A model generated the notes under the pieces. It was given only the letters and a program-made list of their open reading frames with translations. It ran no database searches and had not been told where the DNA came from. From positions 32,481,887-32,545,886 of the forward strand of contig NC_092640.1 in assembly GCF_039555335.1 (NCBI RefSeq): 64,000 nucleotides of DNA. The letters are read 5' to 3'. The DNA comes from Amphiura filiformis (lineage: Eukaryota > Echinodermata > Ophiuroidea > Amphilepidida > Amphiuridae). How positions within the stretch are numbered: the stretch's first letter is position 1; each line of letters begins with the position of its first letter. Both the position numbers and the translations under genes were made by a program. Positions 22,764 through 35,092 of the stretch are shown here, in pieces.

Positions 22764-23219
22764 CATTTAGGACCAGGTGCTCAATCTCGCCGATAAACGC
22801 GTCGGCGTGCCCGGAACCCAAGTCGATGCAACTATGCTGAGAAATAAAATACTGTTGCGATATGCACTAACAAAAGCTAACAAAATGTGTGTCTGCCCGA
22901 TAAAAAGCCATTTCAGTCACCTGTTCATCGGCTATATTGGACCAACTCCTGCATTTCTCACAACCGGCTTATAACACTTGACAACAATACCCTATCAAAT
23001 AACTTTTCTTGAGTGCATTGATGAATAACGGATTATATCGACTGATCCACAAATTACTCACGGTCGAAGCCCATAGCTGCTCGCGAATTCGCAACCAGTG
23101 ATATGGCTACACTATATTAATTCATCGTCGTGCTGCGTCTTAAAACTGCAAGCCGCTGGAGAGCCATCGAAATGCTCCGAAACGCCGTTGACGCGAGATT
23201 GAGCACCGGGTCCTAAATG
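22764..23219. mobile_element. foldback MITE, 456 bp
   Basis: The ends CATTTAGGACCAGGTGCTCA and, inverted, TGAGCACCGGGTCCTAAATG continue as arms of about 40 bp with CGCGTCGGCG and CGCCGTTGACGCG. Confidence 0.75.
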
Positions 23220-23377
23220 TCATGCTATGCCTTTTATCTATGCAAATAGTAATATAATTATACCCTGTATGCGTAATATATTTTAATGTTAACAAAACGT
23301 CATAGCTGTGATAAATGAAGTAATATGTATTATATCGTTATGAATTCGGCAGACGGCCGAATCCGGATTCGGCTTTT

Positions 23378-23660
23378 GGTAAATTCATTTTACGCATGCA
23401 TACCTTTTGAATTTGAGAATAAGGGATCAATGCTATACATAATAGAGGGCAGCATATCAATTTTTTAACGGAGATCAGATGATAACAGCATAGTAAGTAT
23501 TCAAAAGAGGGCGGCATACAGGGTTAGCTAACGGTGACTCGCAGTACGGTCAAAGACGATAACCGTTAAAAAATCGATATGCTGCCCTCTATAGGTAAAG
23601 CATTGATCTCTTGTTCTCTAATAATATTCAAAAGTAATGCATGCCAAAAATGAATTTACC
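23378..23660. repeat. foldback invaded at its right end
   Basis: Arms GGTAAATTCATTTT...GGGCAGCATATC and inverse span about 95 bp each. The right tip (GAATTTACC) is where the next MITE inserted. Confidence 0.7.
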
Positions 23661-24144
23661 CCGGGGGCACGCCCACTTTGGAAGTATATAGGGCTGTTAA
23701 GACCCCCCTCTCTTTCATCGTCGCTGTCACCCAAAGACCCCATATTTGTTTACGAAATATGCTCTATCATCCGAAGACCCCATATTTTTCCATTTGATCT
23801 GTCACTTAAAGACCCTTATTTTTGAATTTGAATTGAACAGCAACTTTCATTTATCACTGGTTTTGCTACTTATTTTGAAAAAACAAAGAAATTTGAAACC
23901 AATTTAGAACTAGAAATTCAATGTTCGAGGTTTTTGTGGCACTGTTTCGGCTCTCATCCAAAATTTCCATATAAGAAAAAGGTCATGTTCTCACCTAATG
24001 CCCCATATTATTTACATTTTGCTCTCACCGAATGCCAAAAATTATGCTCTCACCCAATGAATCCATATTTTTTACCTTTTGCTCTAACCGAATGCCCCTT
24101 ACTGTGAAATGGTCAGCCCAACACCTATTGAAGTAACCCCCCGG
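23660..24144. mobile_element. CCCGGGGGCAC MITE, copy 1, 485 bp (8-bp target type)
   Basis: The ends CCCGGGGGCAC and CCCCCCGG and the interior (CACCCAAAGACCCCATAT, TTTTGCTCTCACCGAATGCC) match 47276-47729. The flanks GAATTTAC and ATATTTAC agree at six of eight bases, a decayed 8-bp duplication. Confidence 0.75.
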
Positions 24145-24152
24145 ATATTTAC

Positions 24153-25850
24153 AAAGATAAAAATTAAGTAGCCAGGTTTATCAATGGGACACGAGATTTA
24201 TTTTACCGAGATTGAAACAAAAAATCCGCAGAAAAAAAAATAGTGAGCTGATACTTTAATTACATAATTAGTCGGGTCCGTAGGAACCACACTGGCTACC
24301 AACGGAAGGGTTAGCTATAATCGTTATTATTTTTAAAATGAAACCATGTTAATGTATAGATATGAATGTAATTAACCGCCAATAAATGAAATTAATGCAG
24401 TTATCCGTTTATCTGACCAGAGTGTATTTTTTAAATGTAATTTTAGAAAGGACAGGTGTTCATCTTTACACTTATAAAGACGTCACAAAATGTAACCTAG
24501 CCGTTACAAATACGTCTGTAACGAATCCAACGAGCCAAGTCATGATCAGGATTTGGTCGCCATTTTTGGGTCCCCGCAGCACCTAACTGGCGTTGTGACT
24601 GCCCAATTATTGGGTGGATTAAAGCCGAAGTCTATAGCTTCAGGACTATCAATCGTATTCACAATATTGTATCATGGAAAGAAAGGTGGTTTATTTCCCG
24701 GGTTTATTTACTCGCATTTTGATACCAGATATCCACATTTAGTGGTTAGTGGTTGTTGTTTTAACGTCCCCCACCCCAAACCCGTCCCACCACACACACC
24801 CCACCCCAACGTCCCCCACCACAAACCCGTCCCACCCACACTTTTTTAAGACCAAAAATCCATTATAACCGAAGTTTTAATTAAAATTAGTGGTATTTGT
24901 GCACATTGTGGCACGCTCCGCGAGCAATTGGTTCAAGAATTGGAATGGGCGCCTTTATGTATCCTTGGTCCCAAGCACCACAACCATGACAACCCCTATA
25001 GCTATGTCACGGTTTCCATGATAAAATATTGTGAATATAGGTTTTATATACTGCGCCAAAAAAGTATCCTTACACTTGGAAAATTAACCGTAATTCCAAA
25101 ACTGAACCATGTTTTTAAAACTGCAATGCTTGTAACTTTGCTTCTTGAAGTCACATTGGATTCAATGGGGTGCCCCATTGGAAATTACTTCTAAAACTTG
25201 AACACGATCACAAATCTAAAAAATGAGATCCATCATTTCTATTATGTAAATCATAAATACGATTGCTAGGGCTGCTGTTCTGATGCCTGGAATAATCATA
25301 AAACACGACTCATGAGCTGGATCAAAATACCGGGACTATAACCATAAGCCATAAGCATCTTCCTTTGGCGCCATTTTAGGACAAAATTGTTCTGAACTGT
25401 GTTCATTTTGGTATTGAAATTGAAGTTTTTGCGTGCTACACGCGCATTTTATCAAAATTTCGTGCGCTTTTCTCGGTAAAGGAATTCTGGGGTGGCAATC
25501 ATGTTGCCCAGGGGAAAGCAAAAGGTAAATCCGGTCGTATATACGACGTATATAGCAGCAAAATATATTTCCCGACACCCCCCCGAGAAAATGGTCTAGC
25601 GACGGCCCTGGGCGCCATTATGTATCCTTAGCCCTGGGTGCCATAACCCTTAGCTACGCCACTGTTTGAGCCACTTCACTTCAAAATCTTACATTTTTTC
25701 GCACCTCTTGTGAATTAAAAAAGTAATCCTTATGAAAGACAATTTTAAGGCCAAAATTCAGATAGTATTATAGAAAAACATAGCGCCGTGCCATTGGCGT
25801 TGCAATGGAAATCAAATCGCAACGTGAACGTGTCGCCATAGATGGATTCA
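24153..25850. other. no gene; C-rich microsatellite at 24763-24845
   Basis: The C/A-rich tract repeats CCCCACCCCAAACCCGTCCC. GGGCGCC-x-TTATGTATCCTT patches at 24945 and 25612 are a small dispersed repeat. No coherent coding frame is present. Confidence 0.5.
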
Positions 25851-26750
25851 GCGCCCCCTGCTTCAATTTGGATCTTCATTTGGCAAAATTTTCTAACCTT
25901 TATGGGGGAACACCCCCACCCAGACACTGCTTATGGATAAACAACTAAAACATGATGCACTAAATGGCTTCAATTTGGACCTTCATTTGGCAACATCTCC
26001 CCTCAAACACCCCTGCTTATGAATAAACAACTTTAAAAAATGGCTTCACAATTTGGACCTTCATTTGGCAAAATTTTCCAACTTCGGAGAACACCCCCCG
26101 ACACCCTCTGCGTATGGATAAACAAGAGAAAAAAGATGCACCACAAATAGTTTCAATTTTGGACCTTCATTTGGCAAAAATGTTCAACTTCTGAGCAGAT
26201 ACCCCCTGCGTTTGGATAATCAAGTGCCCGTTTTGTCTTCTCTTTAGGACATACGTACACCTTTTGTTTTAAGCAATAACTTCATAGGCCTACAATAATA
26301 GTGAATAATGGTCCACGAATGGCTTCATTTGGGCCTTCATTTTCACTTTTTCTAACTATAATTTTACACGATAATAGTGTCAAAATCGTCTACCAAATGG
26401 CTTCAATTAAGCATTCATTTTGTAAACTTTTCAACATTTTCAGGGGGCAACATTGCCCTCAGAATTCCCCCTGCGTATGCATAAAGAGGTTGCCCATTTC
26501 GCTTCTGCTTTAGGCACCCGACACTTCATTTAAAGCAATAATTTATACAATAGGCTATAGTTAAAACTTGTACACGAATGGCTTCAATATTATTGGGCCG
26601 TCATTCCACAAATTGTCGGCTCAGTTTTTCAAACTTAATCTTTACACAATAATAGTGCCAAAATGAATCCCAAAATAGGTGTTCATTTTGCAAAATTGCT
26701 CACTTCTCAGGGGGCCCCTCAGATACCCCTGCGTTCATCTACAATGGGGC
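25850..26750. repeat. tandem array, GGCTTCAATTTGGACCTTCA type
   Basis: About six units of 90-200 bp contain TTTGGACCTTCATTTGGCAA, then ACACCCCC and CTGCGTATGGATAAACAA. This is the inverse orientation of the 1340-1870 repeat. Confidence 0.75.
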
Positions 26751-27173
26751 CCCTTCAACTGCTCTACATCCACCAATGATCGTGTGTATGTGTGGGGAGG
26801 GGTGTTAGGGCGACATCCTGTATCCGTTCTCCAGGGCGGCACAAACCTATCTTAGCCCCCCCCCCCCCCGGGGTTAAGGGCCTTCTGGATACGCCACTGA
26901 TACGTCATATGCACAACCTCTATTACAAATGTCAGTTAACAGTGACAATTCTGACTTGCCTAAGCGCCAAGGCGCTTAGGGACGCACCATTAGATACCAA
27001 AAGGGGGGGGGCTGGGTAGTTTTTTGAAGAAAAAAAATTTTGTCGCGCCATCTGAGCAAAAAAATTTGCTCCACCTCAGACTAAAAAAAATTGCTCCACC
27101 TCGGACCAGAAAAAAAAAGATTTGATGTCAAGGGTGAAAAAAAAAATTGTCACAGTTAGTGAAGAAAAATTAA

Positions 27174-27510
27174 AGGGCATTTCGTGATCCACAGCCTCAT
27201 CCCCCACTTTTCCCAAAAAAAAGTTGAGATTTTTACACTTCTTGATACCTCTAGCTACATAATGTGTATGTACCAAATATTTCTTGCAGATTAATTCGTT
27301 TAGCAAAAATATCGCCAAATTTGAATTTCGTTCTGGTGCACCAGAACGAAATTACAACACATTGTCTACGGAGCAGTGTAATACAAATAATCATGCATAA
27401 CTCGCAAACGCAAAATCGGAATCAACTGAAATTTTGGAAATAAGCTTTTCTCGTGGATATCTACTGAAAAATGTCATAAAAAGAGGATGCTAGAATCACA
27501 AAATCCTCCT
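27174..27510. mobile_element. TTAA-flanked MITE, copy 2
   Basis: Flanked by TTAA at 27170-27173 and 27511-27514. It matches copy 1 and carries an extra palindrome, TTTCGTTCTGGTGCACCAGA, shared with copy 3. Confidence 0.75.
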
Positions 27511-27912
27511 TTAACCTCATATAGCTTTTATATTGCGCAAATTTCCTCCTTTTTCATCAAGAGTATTTATTTTAGCTTCGAACTGATACATGTATTTTGT
27601 GCGCATTTGTTTGTGAAAAGTTATTATGTGAGCCGGGTCTGTGAGTGAAAACACTCGATTCACTCTACTTCACAGATTTTCACCAAATTCTACCCCATTG
27701 TCAAAATTATTATAGAAATATGTGCCACATGCCGGGGCCACATGACTGATTGAGAGCATAGGCGTAGACCCCGGGGGGATAAATCCCCCCAATATTTGCT
27801 AGAGGTGGTCCATACAATCATCCCCTATGTTGACGCCTGTATGTGAGTTTCGGAAGAAATTAACCTAAATAAAAATTCCTTTAAAAGGAATAGGGCGGGC
27901 AAATGAAAAATT

Positions 27913-28020
27913 GTCACAACATCGATTTCCAATGGGGGAATAACACAAAACGTATAAACAAAGTTAAAAGAGTTTTTAACTTTATACGTTTGTTATTCCC
28001 CCATTGGAGGTTGTGTCATA
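27913..28020. repeat. hairpin with about 40-bp arms
   Basis: CCAATGGGGGAATAACA and ACGTATAAA are mirrored as TTTATACGTTTGTTATTCCC and CCATTGG, with two small indels and almost no loop. Confidence 0.8.
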
Positions 28021-29016
28021 TTTTCCTTGATTTTAATCTTATCTATTGCTTATCCTTTGTTCTCTGCTGGTCAGTTGGAACAGATTTTCCCTGTTTTTAT
28101 ATTAACCCTTCACATCTTAACATTTTATATAAAACATTGTTATAAAACTTTTGTAGATAATAGTTATTTAAAACATTTTCGTAATCATACCTAGAGTTTT
28201 TTTATCATCAGATAGAAAGACTTCTGCTCATCTTCTCTGGTAAGACAACAGGGCTGGGGTATCTTTCCATATCAAAGTTTAAAAATCTGTCATATCAATT
28301 TCCTCAATATGTTGTTTTGATACAACTTATGAGGGGAAAAGTTTGATTTTACAATATTTCGATATTATTTTTTAACTTTGTAACTTTATTATGATTAACA
28401 TAACTGTATTTCAAAGCGTCAAACTATATCACTATTTTGTCCCAACAAAAATAATCCAGGGAATAAAATATTCATTCATATGTTTATTTATTTTATTCAA
28501 CCTGGGCCATTTCTACTGGTGCACATGCATTCTAATAATTTGTCTATAATACCTTATACAAGCATCAGCAAGCACTATTTGTCACAAGATTTGAAAAGTA
28601 AATGTGTACACACTGAACACAATGCACATACAAGCTGTATTTAAGTACCGAAGCTATCAGTATAAAATGATATATATGACCTTCACGATGCTATTAATTT
28701 AGCCCAAAGATTAGGAAAACTAGCAAAACTGGTGAACTGGTACTGTTCAAATAAAAACATCTGCAAATCTTGCTGCAATTTCCAAATAGTATTTCTATTA
28801 CTTAAATAATTATTTTTGTTAGTTCTTTTAATACAAACACATTACTGCCTATGACGACTTTATCGTATTACTTACATATCAAAATCAAGTAATAATTACA
28901 AAACTCGCCGTAAACTATCACCTCTGTGGGTGTTTGGGATAATGGGATATAACCAGCACGAATATTTTCTCAACACTGCGGCATGTGAGAAAGTAGGTCA
29001 ATAGTCAGAGAATACA

Positions 29017-29044
29017 GGGCGGGTGCGGCACGCCGCACCCGCCC
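29017..29044. repeat. perfect GC-rich hairpin
   Basis: GGGCGGGTGCGGC, two bases, then its exact complement GCCGCACCCGCCC. It is conspicuous in AT-rich surroundings. Confidence 0.9.
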
Positions 29045-29552
29045 AAAAACGCGCAATTATTCCACATTGTACCGGTTTAGCTTCAATATGCCAAAAATTT
29101 TCGCACCAAAAGAGGTTCATTATACTTCAAGAAAATTTTTACACATAAATATAATGATGTTTTTTGTGGCACTCGAAAACTTAGGTGCTACAAAATTTTA
29201 CAACTCGACAAACAAATTGTTGAAAATTATAGGACTTTACGTTTGCAAAAAAAAAAAATTGTCTCTCCGAGGTGTTGAAAATTTTTTTTTTACTTCATCC
29301 AGGGGCTAAATTTTTTTTTTTTTTGCTTCACCGAGGTGCTAAAAAAATTTGTCATGACCCCAACTACCCAGCCCTCCCCTTGATATCTAATGGTGCGTCC
29401 CTTATTAAGATAAACATTTAAAACATGGTATCAGTTCTGAAGTACGTTGAACAACAAAACATGTTTTGCACGCATTTTACGTGTATGACATATAAAACTA
29501 AACTTGATATAAAACTATTTATTTCACAGGCACTCAAAATCACAGCTTTAAC

Positions 29553-32500
29553 ATGGGTATCGTTGTGTCAGTGATCATTGATGTGGTAGTGTCAGCAGCA
29601 GCCGCAGCAGTAGAAGCCGCAGCTGAGGCAGCGGCAGCGGCCGCAGCAGAGGCTGCAGAAGTGGCGGCGGAAACAGCGGCGGAGGCAGCAGCAGAGGCGG
29701 AAGCTGAAGGAGCGGCAGAGGCTGCCGCTGAGGCAGAAGCTGAAGCTACGGCTGAAGGTGCCGGAGAAGCAGCAAAGATTACCGCTAAAGTTTTACGCGC
29801 ACTGGCGAAGCTTAGCAAACTTACGAAGGAGTTCTTTGCCATCGATGCAGTATTCAAATCTGCTGAGAAAATTCTTAAGGCCGCTTTTGGTGGTGGTAGC
29901 CCGAAAGTTGACGAACTGAATAAGTTGATAAAAGTCTTGGTAGAAATGAAAAATAAGATGACGACAATAACAGAATGGCTCCACGACCACAAGGAAGACA
30001 CGGTTAAACTGGATGGTATCAACGTCTCAGTTGATTCCGGGGTTCTTGCCAAATTCATGACGCCACTCTCAACAGTAAGTAACAGAGTTATATATGTGAC
30101 GCGATCAAGCAAAATCAGTCGGAACTCGGAAATATTGATTTTGAGATATACCCTAACAAAGGAACTATTCCCTTTTGTTTCCTTTTGTTTTGGAAACTCT
30201 TTAATTGCTCATATCTTTGGAACTGGCTGTTCAATTTCAATGGGGTTTTCTGCAAAATCCAGCTTTGTAAATGCTTTATGCTATCCTCTACGATATTTCC
30301 GAGTTCCGACTGATTTGCTTGATCGCATCACAGTCATATTTCGATCCACACGTAAACAAGAAATGTCTTTAAAAAAAGACAACGCCATGGATGAAGATCA
30401 TGTTTCATAATTTTACATTGCAAGTACTTGGAATGCTAATAATTGTGTGTGTTTGGCAAGAGCAAGAGCATCAGGAGCCCATGGACAAGGAGCAGTACCG
30501 GCCCCTTTAGCCAGGGTGGGATTTACCTTATAGGGGCCCTGGGCATATTTTGTTCCGATGTTAATACTTGGACATTTGCACGCAAAGCACGTGAAAAAAT
30601 CCAATTTCAGACTATTTAAGCTCCAGATCAACATGAATTCTGCTATTTGAATGCGCGCGAAGCACGAAAATTTTGTACAATTTACGCCTATCACCTTTTA
30701 AGGGGCTGTGCAATAACTATGTCAGTTAACAGTGTCCCTTCTAATGACTTGCCTAAACGCCAAGGCGCTTAATTATTCAATGTTGAGTAATTTTTTACTC
30801 AACAGTTAATTGAACTGTGACCTTTTTACTCAATGTTGAGTAAAATATTTCTTACAGTGTAGTATTTGAAACCGTTTGCAAATTACACGTGATTTATTAT
30901 TAAATTCATGCATATTTATAGGTTAATGGGAGTGAAATTGTGCAAAATAATGCACGCAAACTGAGACGTTGATGCGTAATACACGAGCCCCGAAGGGGGA
31001 GTGCATTAGACGCATCAACATCTCGACAGTACAAGTGCATTATTTTGTACAATTTCACAATGTTTGCAATTTTTATAACAAAATTATCACTAAAAGTAAT
31101 GGAAAATACATATAAAAGCATCAACCCACAAGAAAAATGAACGCGTCCGAAAGCACCGTGTAGTAAGTAGTTTGCGCGCCCGTGCATACATATACACAAT
31201 CAATGCATGGTTCGCATTTTTCTAACATTTGGTCTGTTAAATTCTCACTATCTAAGGGAGTGTTCATTAATACTTTGGTAGGGGAGGCTGGTCTTCCTCA
31301 AATTTTTTGCTCAAAAACTTTTTTGACCCCCTTGATGGACCGCTAAACTTTTTGGCCCCCCTCTTTTGACAGACAAAACTTTTTTGGCCCCCCCCCCCCA
31401 TTATCGTATAACAAACATTATACTTAATACTTAACATTGAGGGAGGTAAATGGTGGGACAAAAATTGCGCATGAAATACAAGCACAAGGAATTTTTTTTT
31501 TCATTTTATACTTAATTTAGATTTGTCTCAAATCAGGGTGTTTATCTCATTTTACAGGGATGAAATAGGATTTATTTGGAGGTTCATAAGCACATCAGCA
31601 TAATCTGTGGCTATTATGATAGTACAAAATAGTACAAATATGCGCGAACCGCGCAAAAAATTTGGCCATATTGAAGCTTGAATGGTCTAATATTGTTAAA
31701 ATAGCTAGGAACTAATTGATGCAAAAAGCTAAAATGGTCAAATATGAGATTAATTTGGAAACGCAAATGTACACAGGTATCAGTTGTGGCTCCCAAAGAC
31801 CGTTGCACCTGGACCTGTACCCACTCTGCCCTATGGTAAATCTACCCATGGGCCTATGTGTACAAAATAATTTTGCAATGAGAAAGAGTAAACTGAAGTG
31901 TGCAGTTTACGTGCAAAGAAATCCAATTTATTTGCATTTTTTTCTTGATTTAGTTATATTTGATCAGATTGGTACAAAAGCACTGAAAACCAAAACTTGC
32001 CTATGTGAAAAGTGATATAGAGGGTGTAAATGCGCGCGAAGCGCGCAAAAATTTTGGGTTTTAAAGCAGAAAACTTATTTTGGCCCTCCCCCCCCCCTTT
32101 CCTACCACCTAAAACTTTTTGGTCCCCCCTCTTTTAAGGTCCAAAACTTTGTTGGCCCCCCTCCCTTTTTACCAGCCCCCCACCAAAGTATTTCTGAACA
32201 CTCCCTAAGAGTGTATGAATCTGCTTTAATACATGATGCATGTATAATTATTGTGTTAAATATCACAGGGAGTGGGCGTGTTGCAGCATCTTGCCAAGCA
32301 GGTTAGTCAACTGAACGACAAGAACCAACCGATTACTGATGAGTTAATATCATCCGTCAGACGAAGTCTTCTCAAAGTTGCTGACACGTTCGACTCACTG
32401 GCAACCTACATGCCAGAGAAGAGTACACATGTGCCTGTCCTGTCATCATTCCCTATCAGTACGGATGAGGTGCGTGACTGGAAGCGTACTCTGGGCGTGG

Positions 32501-32577
32501 ATACGCCACTGACGCCAAAATTACCCTTTGGCCCTGGCCCTGTTATAATAGATGGGGGTATGTCAGCTGGTATGTAG
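29553..32577 (+). CDS. gene 2 of the tandem pair: alanine/glutamate-rich helical protein, family not recognised (exons 29553-30074, 32269-32577)
   Basis: The two coding exons give 276 aa. The start ATG at 29553 follows an acceptor (ATTTCACAG, exon from 29530), implying an untranslated upstream exon that I could not find. Exon 1 ends ACA before GTAAGT. Exon 2 starts after AATATCACAG; the intron is phase 0, as in gene 1. Residues 3-13 are hydrophobic (IVVSVIIDVVV). Residues 15-74 are almost only A and E, a long predicted helix. Residues 75-115 are basic amphipathic. Residues 137-165 include ITEWLHDHKEDTVKLDGINV, matching gene 1. Exon 2 has VPVLSSFPISTDEV where gene 1 has FPTLQSLPLTQADI, and ends proline/glycine-rich. 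The intron holds two MITEs and a foldback. No function is assigned. Confidence 0.7.
30096..30331. mobile_element. ATGCGATCAAGCAAAATC MITE, copy 2, in the gene 2 intron
   Basis: 236 bp with ends GTGACGCGATCAAGCAAAAT and inverse. It begins 21 bp after the exon 1 donor. Readthrough would extend the exon frame through the element. A 65-bp block just after it matches 17690-17760 in reverse. Confidence 0.8.
30932..31059. repeat. foldback with nested arms
   Basis: GTGAAATTGTGCAAAATAAT and ACGTTGATGCGT are mirrored around a CCCCGAAGGGGG centre. Confidence 0.8.
31257..32205. mobile_element. PIF/Harbinger-like element, 949 bp, in the gene 2 intron
   Basis: The ends GGGAGTGTTCATTAATACTT and AGTATTTCTGAACACTCCC are flanked by TAA (31254-31256, 32206-32208). 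Both ends are C-run rich. The right end stops 63 bp before the exon 2 acceptor side. No transposase is visible. Confidence 0.8.
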
Positions 32578-32599
32578 GATAGGTGTCCGCCTGTTAGTG

Positions 32600-33548
32600 T
32601 CCCTGATACGATATACACAGATAGGATTCGGCCATCACCCCAGATTTGTTAGTGTCCCTAATTACCCGGGCTAATTACTCACCAATGCTCATCAGTCTCT
32701 GATCGCTTAGGATGGACAAACATTTATACGTGTTCCCGCGGTAGCATGAGTCCCAGCAGGAGTCAGTCGGTCGGCAAAATATCTTATTTACAAAAAATAT
32801 TTTGAATTCCGGTCACATGCTTTCAAAAAAACTGGTCGATCGGGAAGGCCGGGCGACCCTTAATGTTTTAGATCGGCGGGTCTGAAACAGGGTCGGTCGG
32901 GAAGGCCGGAATCCAAAAATCTTTTTCTTCTAACACTCCAATATATTTTGGGTTGAGGGGTTTCAGAAGGACACGGTCGGGGTGACCGGAAACAAGTATA
33001 TATTTTTGTCCAGCCTTAAGAAAAATTAACCTTGAAAGACCAATAACCCGCCCCTCACTGGACTTTCGCGATTCGTCTTGCACCATGTGAGATAGTGATT
33101 ATAGTCTGAGCATAGTATTCGCAGTAGAAGTAGTGATGTAACAGCGATGGGTTGTTGCCCAGATTGTACTCATCACCTGTGTAATGTGTATACATGTGTG
33201 CAATCATACCGCTCTTTTCAAAGGCGCTATTCTTACAGGTGCGAATGAAGCATATACATGGACTCAGCATAACGTAAAATTTCTATAGAATTACGATCCA
33301 GGTCTTTATCCCTGTTTCTTGATAATCTAGGGTGTAATGAAGAGGAACAGTGTAATGTCTAGTCCGGGTGTCTAGTGCATGGCAATACATTAAAAAACAG
33401 TGTAAACCCATTACATTGCTATGGTAATTAATCCTGTTATGTAGCTTCTTCTACGTCGAATATTCTGGTAACTAGAAAAAAGGCCCTACTTGGGCGGACT
33501 AGGCTATGGGCATATAACCGAATCCGGAATCCGTATACATGTATGGTT
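32600..33548. other. no gene; gene 2 downstream region
   Basis: Repeated GGTCGGNNGGCCGG motifs occur at 32830-32990. A TGCTATGGTAATTAATCCTG segment at 33418 is a partial foldback arm as in the gene 1 intron. Confidence 0.45.
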
Positions 33549-33620
33549 GAACGACTCGTAGTATAGTGGTGTTGCCTCTGGCCTAAGGATCCAGAGATAG
33601 TGGGTTCGAACCCTGGTACA
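33549..33620 (+). other. tRNA-Asp-like pseudo-tRNA or SINE head
   Basis: CTCGTAGTATAGTGGTG closely resembles the D-arm region of eukaryotic tRNA-Asp. GTGGGTTCGAACCCTGGTAC is a good T arm. CTCTGG and CCAGAG pair around a nine-base loop, too long for a normal anticodon loop, and the acceptor stem does not close. It is therefore probably not functional. Confidence 0.55.
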
Positions 33621-33639
33621 ATTTTAATTTTAATAAATT

Positions 33640-34257
33640 TCTTTTCGTTTTGTTAAACAAGAGGAAATAGTAATCTTCACAGTTATTAAACGTATAGTAA
33701 TGTGATTCATTTGTCACAGAATTGTATATAATTAAATTAAAAGAAAGTTTCTGTCACTGTTTTATTTAGTTTTAAAATAAGTTTTAAAATAAATCATAAT
33801 TTGGTTTGAACATGGGTCAAATACATAAAATTTATCCGATTTTGATCAAAATGTTCACAAAATGTTTTTTCTGGTTACAATAATTCTGAAAAAGAATAGT
33901 TTGTACTATATGCGACATTTCGTTACCATGGTAACGAAACATCGTATGTAGTGCGAAGTATTTCGTTTCTGAATACAAGACAAGACAAACATTTTGAGAC
34001 CATTTTGAGCAAAATTGGGTTACTTTTCTGTGTTTGGAGTTCAAATTTCGACCTTTGACCTTTTTGCCAATAACTCCTGACTGCTTATTCGTAGGTAGGT
34101 CAAACTATACATTTTCTGAATCCTCGTGACCTGATGAATATTTTGGAATAGTTTTGACCAAATAGACCCCTAGAGCCCTATTATGTTGACATTCGATTTT
34201 TGCGCTCACAACTCCAGAATTATAAGTCGTTGATAGTCGGTCAAGCTAAATACTTTT
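33640..34257. other. no gene seen
   Basis: AT-rich. 34020-34160 (TTTGACCTTT, ACATTTTCTGAATCCTCGTG) is a diverged inverted match to 20930-21030. Confidence 0.45.
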
Positions 34258-34890
34258 GGGACCGTTCACAAACACTTGTTAGGAAGGGCCTGATGCAAAA
34301 AAAGTCATCGCCCCATCCTCTGAGAAAATCGAGATTTTCGTACAGTGCGCCACCAATCGACTGGAAAAACTTCCTAGTCCAGTGTTTCTAACACGGGGAA
34401 GTAGAGTCTAAATTGATTTAAAACAGACGCTTTTAAGCTACAATTTTGTAGTAGAAAACAAAATAAGCAATTAAAGATCACCGAGGCAAACTAACGGTCA
34501 ATTCAAATATGAAAAACAGTTAAAATTGTGTATTTTGTTTAAAATAGTAGCTACTGATGTAATAAGTAGTAGAAACAATACGTAACGCGTGTTGGTACGT
34601 GGAGAGTGAGCTTCTTTCGATCTCGAGTCGGACTTTTGTACTGTCAGTATCAAAAGTCCAGAATCATGCAAATGCTTTATTTTGTCTAAAATACACGGCT
34701 TTCGACCGAACCACTAGCAGGCTATGTTAGCACATCTATGCCAATTACAAAGGTACCAAAATCTGAATTTTGATGATTTTTACGATCGTCCGGATGAGCA
34801 AATCACTGAATGGGCCTTTAAAGGGTCAAAAAAAATTAAAGGCCCCTTTTTTGCATCAGCCCCCCCCCCCAACAAGTGGTTGTGAACGGA
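34258..34890. mobile_element. diverged relative of the 6923 PIF-like MITE
   Basis: GGGACCGTTCACAAACACTT and GGCCTGATGCAAAA at the left are matched by TTGCATCAG, AACAAGTG and TTGTGAACGG at the right. The interior is longer and unrelated, and the right terminal bases have decayed. Confidence 0.6.
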
Positions 34891-35092
34891 ATTAGTTTTA
34901 CAAAATTGGGGCAATTTTGAATTTTGACCCCTATGACATCTGAATTCTGAGATTGCACTATTCGGGCTAGCGTGGGCTAACATATTTTTTTCTAATAAGT
35001 AACCCAGAAAGAGGAATTAATCCTATTACGTTGCTTAAATACGTCGTCTTTGGGTCAATGAGCCCAAATCTGTTGTAATAGCCCACGAACCA

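Larger units (their letters stand above)
26979..29401. mobile_element. PIF/Harbinger-like composite element, 2.4 kb
   Basis: The ends GGGACGCACCATTAGATA and its inverse continue for about 40 bp through GGGCTGGGTAGTT and are flanked by TTA (26976-26978, 29402-29404). The left flank recurs empty at 30722-30775 (GCCAAGGCGCTTA). No transposase frame survives. It contains a nested TTAA MITE, a hairpin at 27.9 kb and a GC hairpin at 29.0 kb. Confidence 0.75.

Noticed and set aside
33549-33620. Functional tRNA-Asp
   Set aside because: The acceptor stem does not pair and the anticodon loop has nine bases.
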